64,000 nt of DNA from Rotaria sordida (lineage: Eukaryota; Rotifera; Eurotatoria; Philodinida; Philodinidae): the NCBI GenBank assembly GCA_905250125.1, contig CAJNOL010000105.1, positions 192,104 to 256,103 on the forward strand, given 5' to 3'. Below the pieces are notes generated by a model, which had not been told where the DNA came from, did no database searches, and saw only the letters and a program-made list of their open reading frames with translations. The position numbers were made by a program, and so were the translations under genes. Numbering within the stretch: the stretch's first letter is position 1; each line of letters opens with the position of its first letter. Positions 46,548-61,344 of this stretch are shown here, one piece after another.

Positions 46548-49417
46548 TTTATTCGTTCAAATTTTGAAAAAAAACTGATCATCAATCTTCAGTATAGTCT
46601 TTACATTTTTTGGATTGGAAATAGCTATCGACCTCGGCCTTGCGTAGATCGATAGAGATGAAGATAGGCTATCTACCCATTCTATTATTATTAAAAAATC
46701 ATATTGTATTTATACCGAAATTGGTTCATCTTGAAAAACCATAATCTACATAAGACAAAAAAAAGATGGAAATTTTTCGTTGACTTTGTGAAAAGATAAA
46801 GCAACCTCGACCCTAGATAGTGTTAAAATATCAGTTCTTTATCTTTTGTTATTATGGAGTTATTCAAAAATGTCCACAGCCATCTATCTCTGAAGTGGAC
46901 ATTATTCTCTAATTTTTTTTTATATAATGCAGAATTTGATAATGCTATGTTATATACACATAAATCTGTCACAATAAATTTGGCATCCAATAAAATAATT
47001 TAGCTGTCGAATTATAGTTTATCAGTTGAGATTCAATGCTTTATTACAAACATCATGTGTCGTGAAAATGGGCAACCATACATGTACAAGTAGCAGTAGA
47101 ATCTCTTTGTTATTAGAACATAAAATGACTGTTATGAGATATTTATTAGTTAATTAAATAGTCAATTTATTATTATCAGTAGCAGTTTAAAAAACAAAAA
47201 TATCAAGTCTAACATGCATATGACAACAAAATATAACTAACTCAATTAAAATTTATCATTGATTTAACTGATTTACTATTGAAGCAATAAGGTCTAAGAA
47301 TAGATCAAAATTAGTATCGCAATGATTTGATTTAGCCATGAATTAATCATTTGTGCATTGCTATTCATTGACATGTTTATCGAATGTATATTGATGTCGA
47401 TCGAAAACAATTGTGTAGCATAGCAAAAATAAAACAGCTTTACGTGCTGATGATTTATATTTAGAAATCATTTTTTTATACCTTGAAAATGTCAACTGTT
47501 TCGTACAAAAACGTGCTACTAGTTGACAGTGTTGATAGTTTAAACAAACATATACTATCTTGCTCGATCAATAATTGATTCAATGCATGACAATGCAGTT
47601 AAAAAAAACATTTACTGAATAAGATATCTTTATTTCCGCCATTGCTCATAACAATATTTTTGATAAATTAAATTGAAAATTAATTGAAACATGTCGTCGA
47701 ATAGTTATTAAACGGTATATTCCAACTAAATTTTACTACCTATATCAACCATCCACTTTTTTTTCATCTTTTCCCTTTCTGACTGCACAAGTTTAAACTA
47801 TTCAAATATTAGAAAAGTATGAAACCCGTTTGGTACATCCATTCATTACAAACGCTGTTTTTTTCTCGGTTGACCCTTTGGCAATAGTTTTCTTGCTTGT
47901 GAAATATCTGATCGAACAGCTACTCTCTATGATGAAAGCAAATATTGATTTTTAGGCACAACTTGTCTTACAAATTGGTAAAACTATTGCAACTGTTATT
48001 CATTATCGAACATTCACTTTGAGCAAGTATATCTATACAGCTGATATAACATTCATAGAAAAACAGAAGCTGTAGCTCTTGTTGCAAATTATTCAGCCAT
48101 TAAATAGGCAGTGACACGCATATGTAATCGACTATTAAACGAAAGGTGACTTATTGAATGGTATTTATGCATACATTATGATTGTAAAAATATAATCGAC
48201 AAAGTACAGGCATTTTTCCAGATAAAATAAATCATAAAGCTATTAGGATTCAAAATAAACTCATTATAGCAAACAGTCAAAGAAGTAATTAAGTTAAGTA
48301 AAGCTAATATTAATTACCAAAATATTGTTCGTTTTATATTTATGAATCAGCATATTTGTTTTCTTTTCTATAAAAAACTGAATCAATTAGTAAAATTAAA
48401 AGTCATTGAAAAAAAAAGTTCTAACATATAATTTATCATAATAATCAATATAGATATTTCAAATGACTACTACTACGCTTATGAAAACTACCTTGACAAT
48501 GATTGCTCACTACTCATTCCGATAGTAAAAGTAATTTATTTAAGTGAATATATAGTTCATTTGAATAATACTTTTTTTTGTATCATCATTAGTCTACGCA
48601 TGGTTAAATCATAAAAAAAACTATTATTATTACTTTCACCTGTTATATGTCTAACACACGAAATATTTCGATAAGAATTTATTTGATTTTTCGTTTTGAT
48701 TGGCTTCAATCAAAATCTGACGTCAATCGTACATTTAGCATATAAAAAAAGAATTTTCTAATCGATTATTTTTCTTTTCTAACGATATTTATATGAAATT
48801 GTAAACGTCAAGTAAATAAGATTAAGTACTTATAAAACCTATGTAACATGATGTTGAACTTCGACAATAGATTTTCAAGATAAGAAAAAAGAAAACATTG
48901 TGTTTTTTCTTATTTAATATTTCTTTTGTTGTATGTTTTTTTTTGTATAAAACAAAAATGCGTAAAAAAAAGAACTTGTTTTAAAATAAATTCTCAGATG
49001 AAAAAAAATAATCGCAAGTGCTCGACATTTTAATTGACATTGGTTTTGAAAATTAAATAGACAAATTGATGCCAACAATCGAGAAAGTGCACCAAAAGAA
49101 TAAAATATACCACTGCTGTTGTTTATGTCAATCAATCATCAGTTGCCCTTCGGAATCAAAAGAAATCAACACGCGTAGTCAGTCATCATGCAGGCATCAA
49201 AGTTTTTTGGCTCTTTCACATTTGCATTCGCTTATTTCTCTACTTATTTTTTTAAAAGTGTTATTACGGAACTCGATCGTATGTTTGCGCAGCAACAACA
49301 CATACGAACGTTATAAACGTTTTTGTGCCTTAAAAGTGCCATTTTGAAAAGAAGGGAAAAAAAGAAATCATTATCATTAGATCAAAGTATATTTTAGTGT
49401 GTATCTACATAAATACA
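46548..49417. other. Gene-free region with weak coding-like fragments
   Basis: No intact gene. Short plus-strand fragments such as LEKYETRLVHPFITNAVFFS (near 47810) and AQLVLQIGKTIATVIHYRTF (near 47960) look like decayed protein-coding sequence of unknown family. The last few hundred bases probably contain the promoter and leader of the ankyrin gene. Confidence 0.35.
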
Positions 49418-50821
49418 ATGCAACTATTAGAATCCAAAGTACTCAATGCTATACGTCATTCACAATATAGGCAACTTGCATTATTTATTCGTCATAATTA
49501 TAATCTAAATGTAACAACAAAAGATGGTCGTAATGGTTTATTTATTGCACTTGATATTCCAGATGCACGTAAACGTCGTCGTATGATTAGATTTTGTTTA
49601 GATCATGGTATTGATGCATTACAAAAAGAAAAAAAATATAATTATACACCTTTACATGAAGCTATTGCTCGACAACAAATGGATTCAATTCAACTTTTAC
49701 TTGCTAATGCTGGTGGTGAAATTGATTGGCGTTCATTAGATGTACATGGTCGTACAATTTTACATCAAGCTGTTGAATCAAATAATGTATCTATACTTGA
49801 AGCACTTATTATTGTTATGAATCATTATGGAGTATCTGTTGATATGCTAGATAAAAATGGTTTAACACCATATTTATTAGCTATAAAACTACACTTACGT
49901 GACATAGCACAAATACTTTCAAATAAAGGACATGCAAGTCGACAACAATGTGATTTAACAACACATAGAAATGCAAATGAATGGGAAATAGCTGGTATTG
50001 AAGAACATCGTTTATGTTTACGTGATAAACTTCGACAAGAAATTGACAATGCTATGAGAGAAGGTAAAATAAATAAAGTTAAAAAATTAAAACAAATTTA
50101 TTATTCACCATTATTATTATCAACAAATATACCAACTTGTCGTGATTCAATTTTATCTATGACAACTATATCTGGTTTAAATACAAAATCATCTTTGTCA
50201 ATTAATGAAATGATAGATCAATTACCCGAAGGTGATATACCTGAATCATTTGTTACTAGTGAAGCAGATGAACAAACATTTCATTTGGAATCTTTACCAT
50301 CATTACAACAGCCTATATCATCATTTCTTCCACCTATATCTATTGCACGACAACATCGACCAACTTTAACACTCAATGCTCTTGTAGATTTATTTCAGGT
50401 AGTTCAATAATCAATATGACTCTATTATTTATTTCTTTTTTTGATAATTAAAAAGAAAAAATTTCATTTGTTTTCTTTTATAAAATTCTCTCTCATATTT
50501 TTGTCCTTTCTATTTTTATTTTCCTTTCAATTCAAAAGAAGAATAAACATAAAATACAGACGTATAGATTTTTATTTTCTTTTCTTTTTTCTTTTTACAT
50601 TTTATTTGTCCCAGGTGATTACCGATCAAATATCGCCATCGTATCGTTCATCAGTCAAAAACAATATCAATACATCATTTGGTCAACATGCACGTAAAAA
50701 AAGTTCAGCGATTCCACATCGAAGTACATTAGCTACGATTAAAACTAATACAAATTTATCGACTATATCAAGACAACGACGTTCTTCAAATATTGTTGTC
50801 GAAGCAAAACGAGTTGCTTGA
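49418..50821 (+). CDS. Ankyrin-repeat protein
   Basis: I chose the start at MQLLESKVLNAIRHSQYRQL (49418); an in-frame ATG at 49397 adds seven residues. Four or five ankyrin units follow: DGRNGLFIALDIP, YNYTPLHEAIARQQMDSIQL, HGRTILHQAVESNNVSILEA and NGLTPYLLAIKLHLRDIAQI. A charged helical region comes next (RDKLRQEIDNAMREGKINKV), then a Ser/Pro-rich segment. The first exon ends LVDLFQ before GTAGTT at 50399. The second (from about 50615) adds VITDQISPSYRSS and a basic tail ending EAKRVA. Ankyrin units mediate protein contacts; the partner is unknown. Its stop lies 60 bp from the stop of the convergent gene at 50882. Confidence 0.8.
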
Positions 50822-50881
50822 GTTCTGTATATGAGAAAAAGAGTTAAGAAGACGAAAAAAGAAAACAGTAGATTAAATATA

Positions 50882-52983
50882 TTATCCAAAAAATTGATAC
50901 CATCCAAGATGAATGTGTCGAGGTTGTTCAAGTATTTTTTGCCATTCACTTTCATATCGTGTATGTTCACCGAGAAGTATTGAACCACCGGATATTATTG
51001 ATTCATCTCTTGACTGTAATATACGAATAATAAGTTCAAAATGTACATATATTGATTGAATATCATTTTGTGGAATATTTTGCGTAATAATTTCGTTTAT
51101 TTCATGTATATTATGGTTTGTTGTTAGTGATTCATCAGAAATAATAGATGATAGTTTCTTTTGAAAAAAACGGCGACCATGATGAATAAATGTTACTATT
51201 AATCGAGCACCTATTGAAAAGAAAACTTTAAATTAATATTTCAACCTTGAAAATAGAACAATTTTGATCTACTCAATGCTCTATTGCATTTTAGTTATAA
51301 ACGGTGAAAAATCTATTTGTCTGTAGAAATGTTTTTTTTTTCTTCTCTAAATATGATTTATTTTGGTAGGTAAATATCATAATTCTATGATTTTATTTGC
51401 TAATGAATAATGAATATTTTTATCGTTCAAATCAATAATACTTGTTCTATCAAATCAAAAATTTCAATTATTTATTTCTTAGTAATAATGTCAGAAAAAA
51501 TTTTCATTTGAAATTTATATTTCACTTCATATTCTTCAACTCAACTAATCCTTTTATCTATGATAATCTGAATTTTGTTTTTTTTTTGAAAAATCATACC
51601 AATTTTTTGATCTTTTTCTGTTTTACAAAGATAACGTAATTTTTCAACTTTAATTGTAAATCTTTCGGCAGTTGGAAGATAACTTATGCCAAGAAATATT
51701 TCTCCAAGAGTTATCTATTATACAAAAAACAAACAAATATTTCTTTCGAAATATTAAAAATCTTCTTTTATACTTCAGGCAAATCTTTAAATTCAATTAT
51801 TTCTTGATAATGAGGTATCATTAATGCATTTAAATGAATTACAGATTCAAACATTAAATCTTGAATACCAGATCGATCAATACAAAAAAGTAAAAAACGA
51901 AGAGATGTTGATTTGATATTATCCTTATTAAGTTCGAATTGTAAATATTGATTACATATCAATATATCTGATGATGTTCGTAATAATTTTCTAAACGATA
52001 TAAATAATTAATATTATATTAATCAATCAAGTATCTATATCAAACTCAGTCGTTTTTTCTTGTTGTTTTCTCCATGTACTTAATTGCAAACTTGATCGAC
52101 GTTTTTTTCTTGCATCATGAAATTTTTTTAATATTTTATTATTTAATAATTGTATATGAATAAAAAATTCAGCTTGTTCATCAAATGCTGGATGAAGTGA
52201 AAAATGTTCACCATTTGTTAGATGAATTATTAATATATTTTTTGTTGTATCAATATTAAATTCAACATTGATTTGAGCATATGGTGGTGATGGATAAGTA
52301 GGAATTATTGTTACAACTGTATCACCATTCGAGAGGGATGAATGAGCTGGTTGTGAACGAGCGATTTTTTCATTTAATACTGATAGATAATCAGTACTCT
52401 GAATAAAATAATATCAAAGAAATACTATGAAAAAAAATTTGCTGATAGGAAATTTAAAAAAAAAAAAGTTTTTTCGTCTGTATGTGCTAGTGAAATTATG
52501 GAAAAGATGCTTACAGCACTCGATTGTCCACCATCAGTGTCCGATACTGTTCCATTTGATAATTTTCTTCCTAAATTCAAATATAGACAATTACTTAATT
52601 TGTTGAGAATAGTCATACCATCTGTTTTAAAAATTGATTCATAATATGGTGGTGGAAGTACAAGTGTATCTTTTTTTGATGGTGAAGCAATTAAAATATG
52701 TTGTTCTTTATCTTGATAGAAATAAAAATAATTCTTAACTTTGCTTTTTTTCATTGTACGATATTTATAATCAACCCTTACCTAATTTCTTTTTTGAATA
52801 ATATCGTCGTCGTAAAGGAAATCGTGAACAAATAAGACAAAATAATATACACCCAACGATTGAAACAAATGTACTAACAAAAAGTATAATTATAATTCGT
52901 TCATTTGTTGTAAATGATCGATGCCATGGAAATATATGACGGAGTTGATCAAGATAATCTTTGTCTTCTGGATTACTACTCAT
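50882..52983 (-). CDS. Synaptotagmin-like membrane protein with tandem divergent C2 domains
   Basis: Starts MSSNPEDKDYLDQLRHIFPW at 52983. One hydrophobic segment (IIIILFVSTFVSIVGCILFC, about residues 30-50) is followed by a basic stop-transfer (RFPLRRRYYSKKK). After a linker come two beta-rich modules: the first begins AQINVEFNIDTTKNILIVHL, the second LGEIFLGISYLPTAERFTI. The protein ends EWQKILEQPRHIHLGWYQFF, resembling the W-x-L end of synaptotagmin C2B domains. The loop Asp clusters that bind calcium in canonical C2 domains are not apparent, so it is probably calcium-independent, as in the Syt14/16 or TC2N types. Exons were joined through short introns and some boundaries are approximate. 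Confidence 0.65.
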
Positions 52984-53613
52984 AATTATTCCACCTATAT
53001 TATTTGGTTTTTTTCACATTCTCGTAGTCGTATTCTTGACAGTACTGTTTTTTTTTTAATATTTCGTTGTATGGGTGAAAATGAGACAGCTGTGATATAC
53101 GCAAATACGAAAAAATAATATTTTTGGTCAAAAGCAGTAAAAATAACTTTTTTGTTCTTGTTACCGTGTTATAGGATTCGTTTTTTCGTTTTTTTTCCTT
53201 CTTTACTTCACAATGAAATACACAAACCAATCGCAGAACACATTATGTGATGCGGATGCATATTGATTTAAGCATGATTAATAGAAGTTCTTGATATATA
53301 CTTATACAGAAATAAAAGTGTGTAACGCAATATATTTCTCTTCTGACACGATGCAAGCTCAAGGATTCTGTTGATCAAATGTTTGATATTGATACATTGT
53401 TGAATACACAAGTGATTGCTTTTTTTAAACCAAAAAAAAAAGTATACCTCGATGTAGAAAAAAAAGTAGACATATAAACATAGGTTTTTATATACATAGG
53501 TCAAGCTTATATTAATAAAGGATTTAAAAAAAAGTAAAGATAATGAAATAATGCAACTATATATTTCTTTTTTTTTTGTTATTTTTGTAACATCAACAAA
53601 TGTCATGTGATTT

Positions 53614-54395
53614 TTAAGATTCTCGTAATTTTGCTAATCGTTGACTTAATTCGTCCTAAAAAACAAAAACCATACAGAAGATTAAAAACATAAAAACAAA
53701 AACAAATCATACTTGTTCTTTAAGAGCAACAGAAGTGCTCATAGCTGGTGCATTTGGAATGTTAAGATTAAGTTCAATTCCTGCTTCATCAGCCATTTCT
53801 TGCATAAGATTAGCAACTTGATCGACTGGTTGTTGTACAGTAGTAGCATTTTGCATAGCATCATCCATAACTTTTGTTTTGACTTCAAGATCTTCAAAAT
53901 TTTTCTCTAAACTATCCATTAATTTTGATGTTTCAGTCAATGGCATATTTGCAGTCACCTTTGACATTAACGCAACTGTTTGTTTAAGACTTGCTGCCAT
54001 CTAAAGAAATATTTAAAGAAAAAAAAAATATATATATCTAATCTAAGTTTATATTAGAAATTGTAAATTTACTTGTCGTTGCGCTGCTGAATTTGCTACA
54101 CGTGCTTGTACACCATCAACACGAGCAGCCATTCGTTTACAATTTAATGATTCACTATGATGTCGAATAGCATTCTCAGCATGAATTTTAGCTGCTTCAA
54201 TATTGCCTTTCATTAAAGCTTTTTTAACTTTTTCACGTTCGACTTTTTCCTGTTTATCATGTGTACCCGACTGTCGTTCGAGCATTTTTGTTTGCATTTT
54301 AAATTGAAATGCCAATTTATCTATAACGAAAAAATAATAATGTAAAAACTTTTGTTCCAAAATTAAGAAAAAAAAATTCATGACCTACCAGACAT
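53614..54395 (-). CDS. CHMP1: Charged multivesicular body protein 1 (ESCRT-III)
   Basis: Four exons (54395-54389, 54320-54073, 54000-53713 and 53655-53614) give 194 residues, close to human CHMP1A/B (196-199). The start is MSDKLAFQFKMQTKMLERQS, with the first exon only 7 nt long. Basic helices include KGNIEAAKIHAENAIRHH, and the acidic C-terminal half includes MQEMADEAGIEL. The end DELSQRLAKLRES is a MIM1 motif that binds MIT domains of VPS4 and other partners. CHMP1 acts late in ESCRT-III filament assembly at endosomes, the midbody and the nuclear envelope. The frame is intact. Confidence 0.96.
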
Positions 54396-57300
54396 GATGA
54401 ATAAGTTTTATTGATCGTTTGTCTTTAGAAAAAGATATTGACACAAAAGGAATATATCTGAAATTTAATAAGAAAAATGATTAGACTTTTAGACAATTTA
54501 CTATTAAAAGTATTGTCATCATCTGACAATATTATGACTAAAAGGAAGACAACAAAGAAAAGAAAAGAAATCAAGAGGATAAGTAACACAAAATTAATTA
54601 CCGTCAAACAATAGATAATCCAATCAAGCTTACATTGATTTATGAATCTAATTTAGTAAAAATTAGATTCATAGAAGGAATTTTATCCTAAAATAAAGTA
54701 TAATGACACTTTTATACCATACATCATATTTCGAACTTTATTACAAAGAAACTAAAAATTATTTTTTGTATATTTTTATGTAATCTTTCGAGATAGTAAT
54801 AAAATTACTCTCAATGCTGTCTTAGCTCTAATCAGTATGAACATAAAATTTAGTTGTTGTAAATATTTCTCCATCTTCTATAAAACTCTTACTAAAACAT
54901 TTCCTTCACTTTCACGAAAAGGTATTGTCAATTTTTCTTTCAAAATGAAGTTTCTATATACAATGCAAATATCTTGAGTTTTAATATTACTAGAGAACAA
55001 CTCATCCAACTACTATGTTCTTTAATCAATGTCGTCAATTGTTTTACATTATAGTCCAATAGTATATACAATATAATGACATACTTTATTATACTTTTTT
55101 TTTTTACCAATAAATATACTAAATGCAAAATTGATGATAACGTTTCTTTATCATAGACTGTAATCTTTGAATGAATCATGGAAATTTTCCAGTTAAGACT
55201 AGACCAAGAGAATCAACAACTATATTTCAACAATCATTTTCATTATTCTGAATAAATATTAAAAGTATATTATGTTTACGAAGTATACCAGTAAAAAAAG
55301 CAGAGTTTCATGACGATAGATATATCTCATTTACTAGTTTTCTTCATTCGTATAAATTGATAAGCTTCGGATGATGCTGGACTGATAAAAGATAAAGGAC
55401 TTTCTATTGAATGTTAGCTGCTTCTTCATTAAAATTTCACATTCAAACTAATGATAAACAATTACCAATTCACTCGGAACAGTATTTTCTATGGAGGTAT
55501 AAAACAAAATATTATGGTATACTTTACTTATACGAGTAATGTGCATGTTCACACTCTTATTTTCGTCAGCAAAGTGTAGAAAAACTAAGTTTTTTACGAT
55601 CTAAAAGAAAAATATATATGTTCGTATATTTCTTTAATGACAAATATAAATTGCTGTTTAGTCAACTAAAAAACAGTCAGTACATCTACTAATCCTTTTC
55701 ATCTGATACGTTTATAAGAAACTAAACGCTAGAAATAGTATCGATTTAAGAGTTTTTAGAATTAAACTGATGCAATCCAGTTCTTCAAAAAGTTCCATCT
55801 GAATCAATTTTGATTTGGTTCAGCTTGAAATCGAGTCGATTTCATCTCTGATAAAAACTTATTTATGTAACAATCGTGAACCTCATGTCAATACTCTATA
55901 CAGTCTTTAAGAATATGGAATCGAAATGTATATTTATTTAGCAAAGTGTACATAGTACGCTTTGTTTTGCTGAAGAATATGTAAAACAGCATGTATTTCT
56001 AAAGTAGCAGATGTTCTATGCGTTCTACTTCTGCTCGATGCATCTGCTATAAGGAAACACCAGACTCAGAAAAATGACCGATATGAGTGAGATATACGTC
56101 AGTTGATTTTATGAGTCATAGTTGTGATAAATATGATAATGATTATGACTCACACATGAAGTCGTTTTTCCACCACTTAGTAAGTTTAATTAAAACTAAT
56201 ATAAAAGAATGAAGAATTTTCAATGAACAAAATTTTTTTTTGATTCGACTAATTAATTCTTATAGGTGTCACTAGCTTATTGTTCAAAATCAGCTAAACA
56301 AATTAAAAGAGGATAACATCATAAAGAAGATCCATACAATATGCTTGTGTGAAGACTAAATCTGTTGATCGTCTTTGGGTATTTTTTGTTCTCTCCTCCC
56401 ATTACACAATCGATCATCGTCAGTTTACAGTGTAGATCATCTTAACGTAGTATTTGATATAAAATCTTTGTCTCTAGACGGCAAGATTAAAGCAAGAACT
56501 CAAATAGCTGCCGTATTCATTAATAAATTAAGTACTATTGATAGTAAATATAATAAAAATGGCTCTAAGACAGCCAGTATGGAGAGGAAAGGGTGAAATA
56601 GTCCATTATGTTGCGAAGGATCTCCTCTTTAATCTTTAAGGAACGTAAGGAACATTTTTGGCACTGTTGATAAAAATGTAAATTTTCCGTAATGATACTG
56701 TGTCATCCACGATATCTTCGGTCCAAGCCAGTCTGCAACACAGTGAATGGATTTATCGAAAATGAGAATTAGACTAGTTATTAGGTTAACAAACACTCAT
56801 TCTTACATCGTGTGAAGCTTAGTGAAGCTTTTACAATTTACTTTGAATCAACTTTTCGTGGTTTTTTTTGAAAACAAATTAACATAAAAATGACAACAAC
56901 AAAAAACCACTTATGATGTCTATGAGTATGATAACTTAACATTGCTGTACAACTAACATTGCATTAAACTACAGGACAATACTTTTCTACAACTGCGCAT
57001 TTCATCATTTGAATAATCTGTTTGGAAGAAAAAGATCGATCGTTACAAATATTTCATATATCCATCTCATGTATATTTAATTGCTTACAAAAGTGTCAAA
57101 ATATTTTTACGAGAAATAATTTAGATGACCTTGTCATTGGAATTTGATTATTTAGTCGGTTACATTTGCCACTTTATTGGATGCAAATTAAACATGAACC
57201 AGTGAACTTCATTTGTTTATATGACAATAATATTATTCAAAAGGATATAATTACAACGAAATTGAAGATAAACTTTTTATTCTATTTTGTACGCGGGCAC

Positions 57301-60300
57301 ACTGAAAAAACTATGAGTAAATAAAACATTTTCATGCACTGCTCATTTATATTTTTCTTTTAGAAATAATATCAAAGTCTTTTTCATGTGAACAATGGGA
57401 TGTACAATTTGTATATGATTATATACGCCTGATGAAACAACAGTAAATATATTATTCAATATATTACAGAGAAAAGGTATCAGTTATAGGATGTATTCGT
57501 CATCATTCATAGGTATAACAGCGAAAAAAGACGCTATCATCACAATAGTCCGTTTGGCATATTAAACAAAGAGAAAGTGAGTCATAAATGTTGTATCACT
57601 GCTTTTGATCATAATACAATTTGTAAAATTACTTTTTTTTTCAAAAGTTTTGATTATGAATGATGATTTGCATAAAATTCAGAAAAAAATATAAAAATTT
57701 GTTACGTATGATTTTTTTAAATACAATTCTTTTCTTTGAATGGACTTTTCGGTCTTCAGAAATGAACAGAATTACACAACAGTCTGTAATAAGTTAAAAT
57801 ATCAAAACAATAAAAGAAAAACAAATTTTGACATGTCCAAACGCAAAATAGTAGTCTCGTTTTACGCTGAAAACTTAAAAAGTCAACAATCTCAATTAGA
57901 TGCAGTTATTAAATTTTAATTTAACTGTAATTCACAAAAAAAAACAGAATAATTTAAACTCTAATTCAAACGTGATGAATCGTTTTATGCCTGCGGGTTT
58001 TCTTCATAACTTTTTCCTTTAATCAATAAATGCTTTTCCTCTGCATTTTAATTGTACAATCATTCACCTAAAACACACCGCCGAAGTGAGTGAAAACCAT
58101 CACTGTCGAATGAGACCTATTATTTTCTTCGAATTAGAATTGAATTTGAATTCATTTAGTGCATCAACTCAACAACTTAAAGAGTTCAAGAAAAAAATAC
58201 ACGATTAAGTGGACAGTGGTTCATAAAATGAGTTTCAGAGAGTCATACGCAAAGGCAGACAGATACATAGATAAAATGAATGAGATATGATTATCAGACA
58301 CATAATTTTCAATCTATGGAGCCAATATCTTCATAACATATGTAACAGTCGAAAGTTCACCAATAGAACTCTCACAAATCAGACTTTCGAGGTGTAGTAG
58401 TTGTGTGTACATAAGATTGGGTGAGATTCCTCTCTTCGTTGCTTTACTCTCACCCATCTACACCCACACCTACCCTCAAATAGCCATCAATGACACCTAC
58501 ACTTTATTTTAATGATACCTAGTGAAATTATCACGAGCTTGAAATAGAGTTTCAGAGATACTTTCTTTGCAATATTTGTCAAACATGAGTCTTCTAACAG
58601 TTTAATCTTTAACAATTTCATTTCAAACTGAACCATATGTATTAGTACCGTATTTCTCACATGTCATCTATACTAAGAAAGAAGCGACTTTTCATTGATC
58701 TCTTCCGAAAGCAGCATGCTTGCTTGATATTTATCTCTATTCGATCATCATTCACATATCGTTCCTTTCTTGTCATTCGTCTCTCAATGGATCGAACTTG
58801 CTGGAAATAATATTGAGCATTGATTGTTGCTTCTATTCAAATTACGTAAAGAATTCTATAGCTTGTCATACCAATCACACTTGATCTCTTGTTCTGGATT
58901 TTTAGACTAGATTATTGAAATTGAATCGAAATGAAAAGTAATTCGATCATTGATCTGAAGATACTAATGTCGATATCAATGATGATGAATGAATGTCATG
59001 TATTGGTACATAATATTATATGGAATCATATCGAATAAATTCGCTGAAAGAACAATAATAACAAGTCTTTCCAGTGGCAACTATTTAAAAATTGAAACAA
59101 CGTGACGCTTCCTAATTAAACTCGTTTAAACGTGCTGGATTCTCTCCATAATTTTGATTGCATCAATCAAATGATTATTTAGGTATGTATACATATATGT
59201 ATAGCAGCAAGATTTATGGAATAGGTATATTTGTTTAACGTTTCTTTCGAGTGAGCGAACTGGATAGCACTAATGTCACTATTAAAGCTTAGCACGAAGA
59301 CGATTTGATGATTCCTTATTGTCACGTATGCTGATCTGAATGAGAAGAAAAGCATCAGATCTTTCGTGTTGAATTTCACTGCGAATTCATATAATTTAGA
59401 CATCAATTTTTGAGTCGAGAAAAAAATTCATTTTACACCATTGAAAGTGACTGCAGTGGAAGATGTATTATCGGTTTTTTTCTATCGGAAACAAAGAATG
59501 ACTAAACAGGACAATCGTTAAGCTTAACATGCTCCATTTGAGATTACGTATTTGACATCGTTTAACTAGATTTCATTGTATGGTCTACTACAACAATTGT
59601 AACGTTTTGGATTGATATTTACAAATAGTCAACCACAGAGATTGCCCATTGTCTTTTACTGTATTTGTCTATCATTTAATTCTTTTTTTTTGTTTGAAGC
59701 ATGTGATAATGCGATATACTTTCAATGAAAATTGAGTCATTTGAAGAAAGTAAAGATGGCACTATACTTCCAGAATATCGGACTGCGACATCGACAGATA
59801 TAAACACTAGATAGAAATAATGCTGTAGAATATTGCTCGTTTTTAACTATTGAAAGCAATAATCGACCAGGATTTATTACATATACTCTATAGATTACTC
59901 ATGCTATACTGATAAAGAACTAATCCGTTACTTTGATATTCATATACTACAGTACGCATTTCAATTTTTGCTTCTACGTATTCTTTACCAATAGTTTGCG
60001 TTTTAATATGTCAGTAAAGAAGTATTTTCAAGTCAATAGAAATAATGGTTTTTTTTTTGTATTTTTTACCTTTCTATAAATGACATTAAACTACTGATTC
60101 AATTCTCTGTTACAACTCACCATTATTATTCTCTGTCGATAGTAATAGATCTATAAAATATTTGATATTTATTCCTCTGATACACAATACAGACCTAATA
60201 ATCGTTCGAATTATAGAAATAATTTCAAATGAAGGTACAAACGACTCATGTGAATCTTATCAACAATTTCAATTCGAATTGTTGTGTCGAAAAAAAGAAT

Positions 60301-61344
60301 AAGAAAAATTGCAGATTAATATGCGAGAGATGCGTGATAACAATGAATATGAGTAATAACAGGAAATGAAAGAAAAGTATTCATACATGCATTTGATGAC
60401 AGCAAGAAAAAACAGATTTAGTCAAAACATAGTTCTAAACTCGAAAATGAAAAAAGAATTTTTAATAATTTAAAAAGATTATATTTTCAAAATTTTCTAA
60501 AGAAAATTTTTGAAATAGAACTGATTCATCTTTTGAACATTATTTGTAAGTAACAGATGATGTTTAATAGATTTTAAATCAATATTTTCATATCTAAATA
60601 CTAGAAATTCAGTATGTATAACTGAAAGTTTCGATCACTATGTTTTTAAGTATGAGAACCAAATTCTTAAAATTCGAAAACCTAGAAAAAAAAATGTCAA
60701 CACTCGACAATCAAATTCTTACTGTGACAAAAATCAGTATTAAAATTATATGAAGTTGAATTTAAAACGAGAAGGAATCTAGCATAAAGTCTCAGTTTCA
60801 AATCATTACTTTTATCAATGAATAAATTTGTCAATGAAAAACTTTGTTCGATTGAATCTGTCAGCAAGAAATGAATCTCAATGTTTGTATGACTAATAAG
60901 TACAGAATACTAAGGTATTCAACTTTTAAGATTTGAATTTTTCATGAGCGGTGTCTAGGTGCTCTTTCCATTTCAAGCATCTAAAACAAAATGTTTAGCA
61001 CAATTAATCGACTCTTATGAAAGCAATTCATTCCTAAAACTTATGTCTAACCAATATGCACATCTATTATTTCTCCTGTGAATACATATGTTTATAATTC
61101 ACGCATAAATTTTCTTTTTCTAACATTTTCAATATTTCTCAGAGAAACAACAGATGAATAAAATTAATTTGAATAAAATATAATATGAAGAAAAATTAAG
61201 AATAACGACAATATGCAATAGATGTCGTTAATTTGATGTTTTATTTCACTTAATTGGAAATCAAAACGAGCAAATCAAAACCTTTCGATAATATCAGATT
61301 CATTTGGTTTGTCATAGTCATTGTATATCAATAAGTAGATCAAG
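54396..61344. other. 6.9-kb region without a recognisable gene
   Basis: Only short frames with no domain. The frame 56375-56596 (MGIFCSLLPLHNRSSSVYSV...) and a stretch near 57375 (SCEQWDVQFVYDYIRLMKQQ) look coding-like but are interrupted and unplaceable. A GT/CA-rich patch at about 58390-58490 resembles the loop of the fold-back element at 46200-46320. The rest is AT-rich DNA. The final part must contain the promoter of the reductase gene. Confidence 0.4.
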
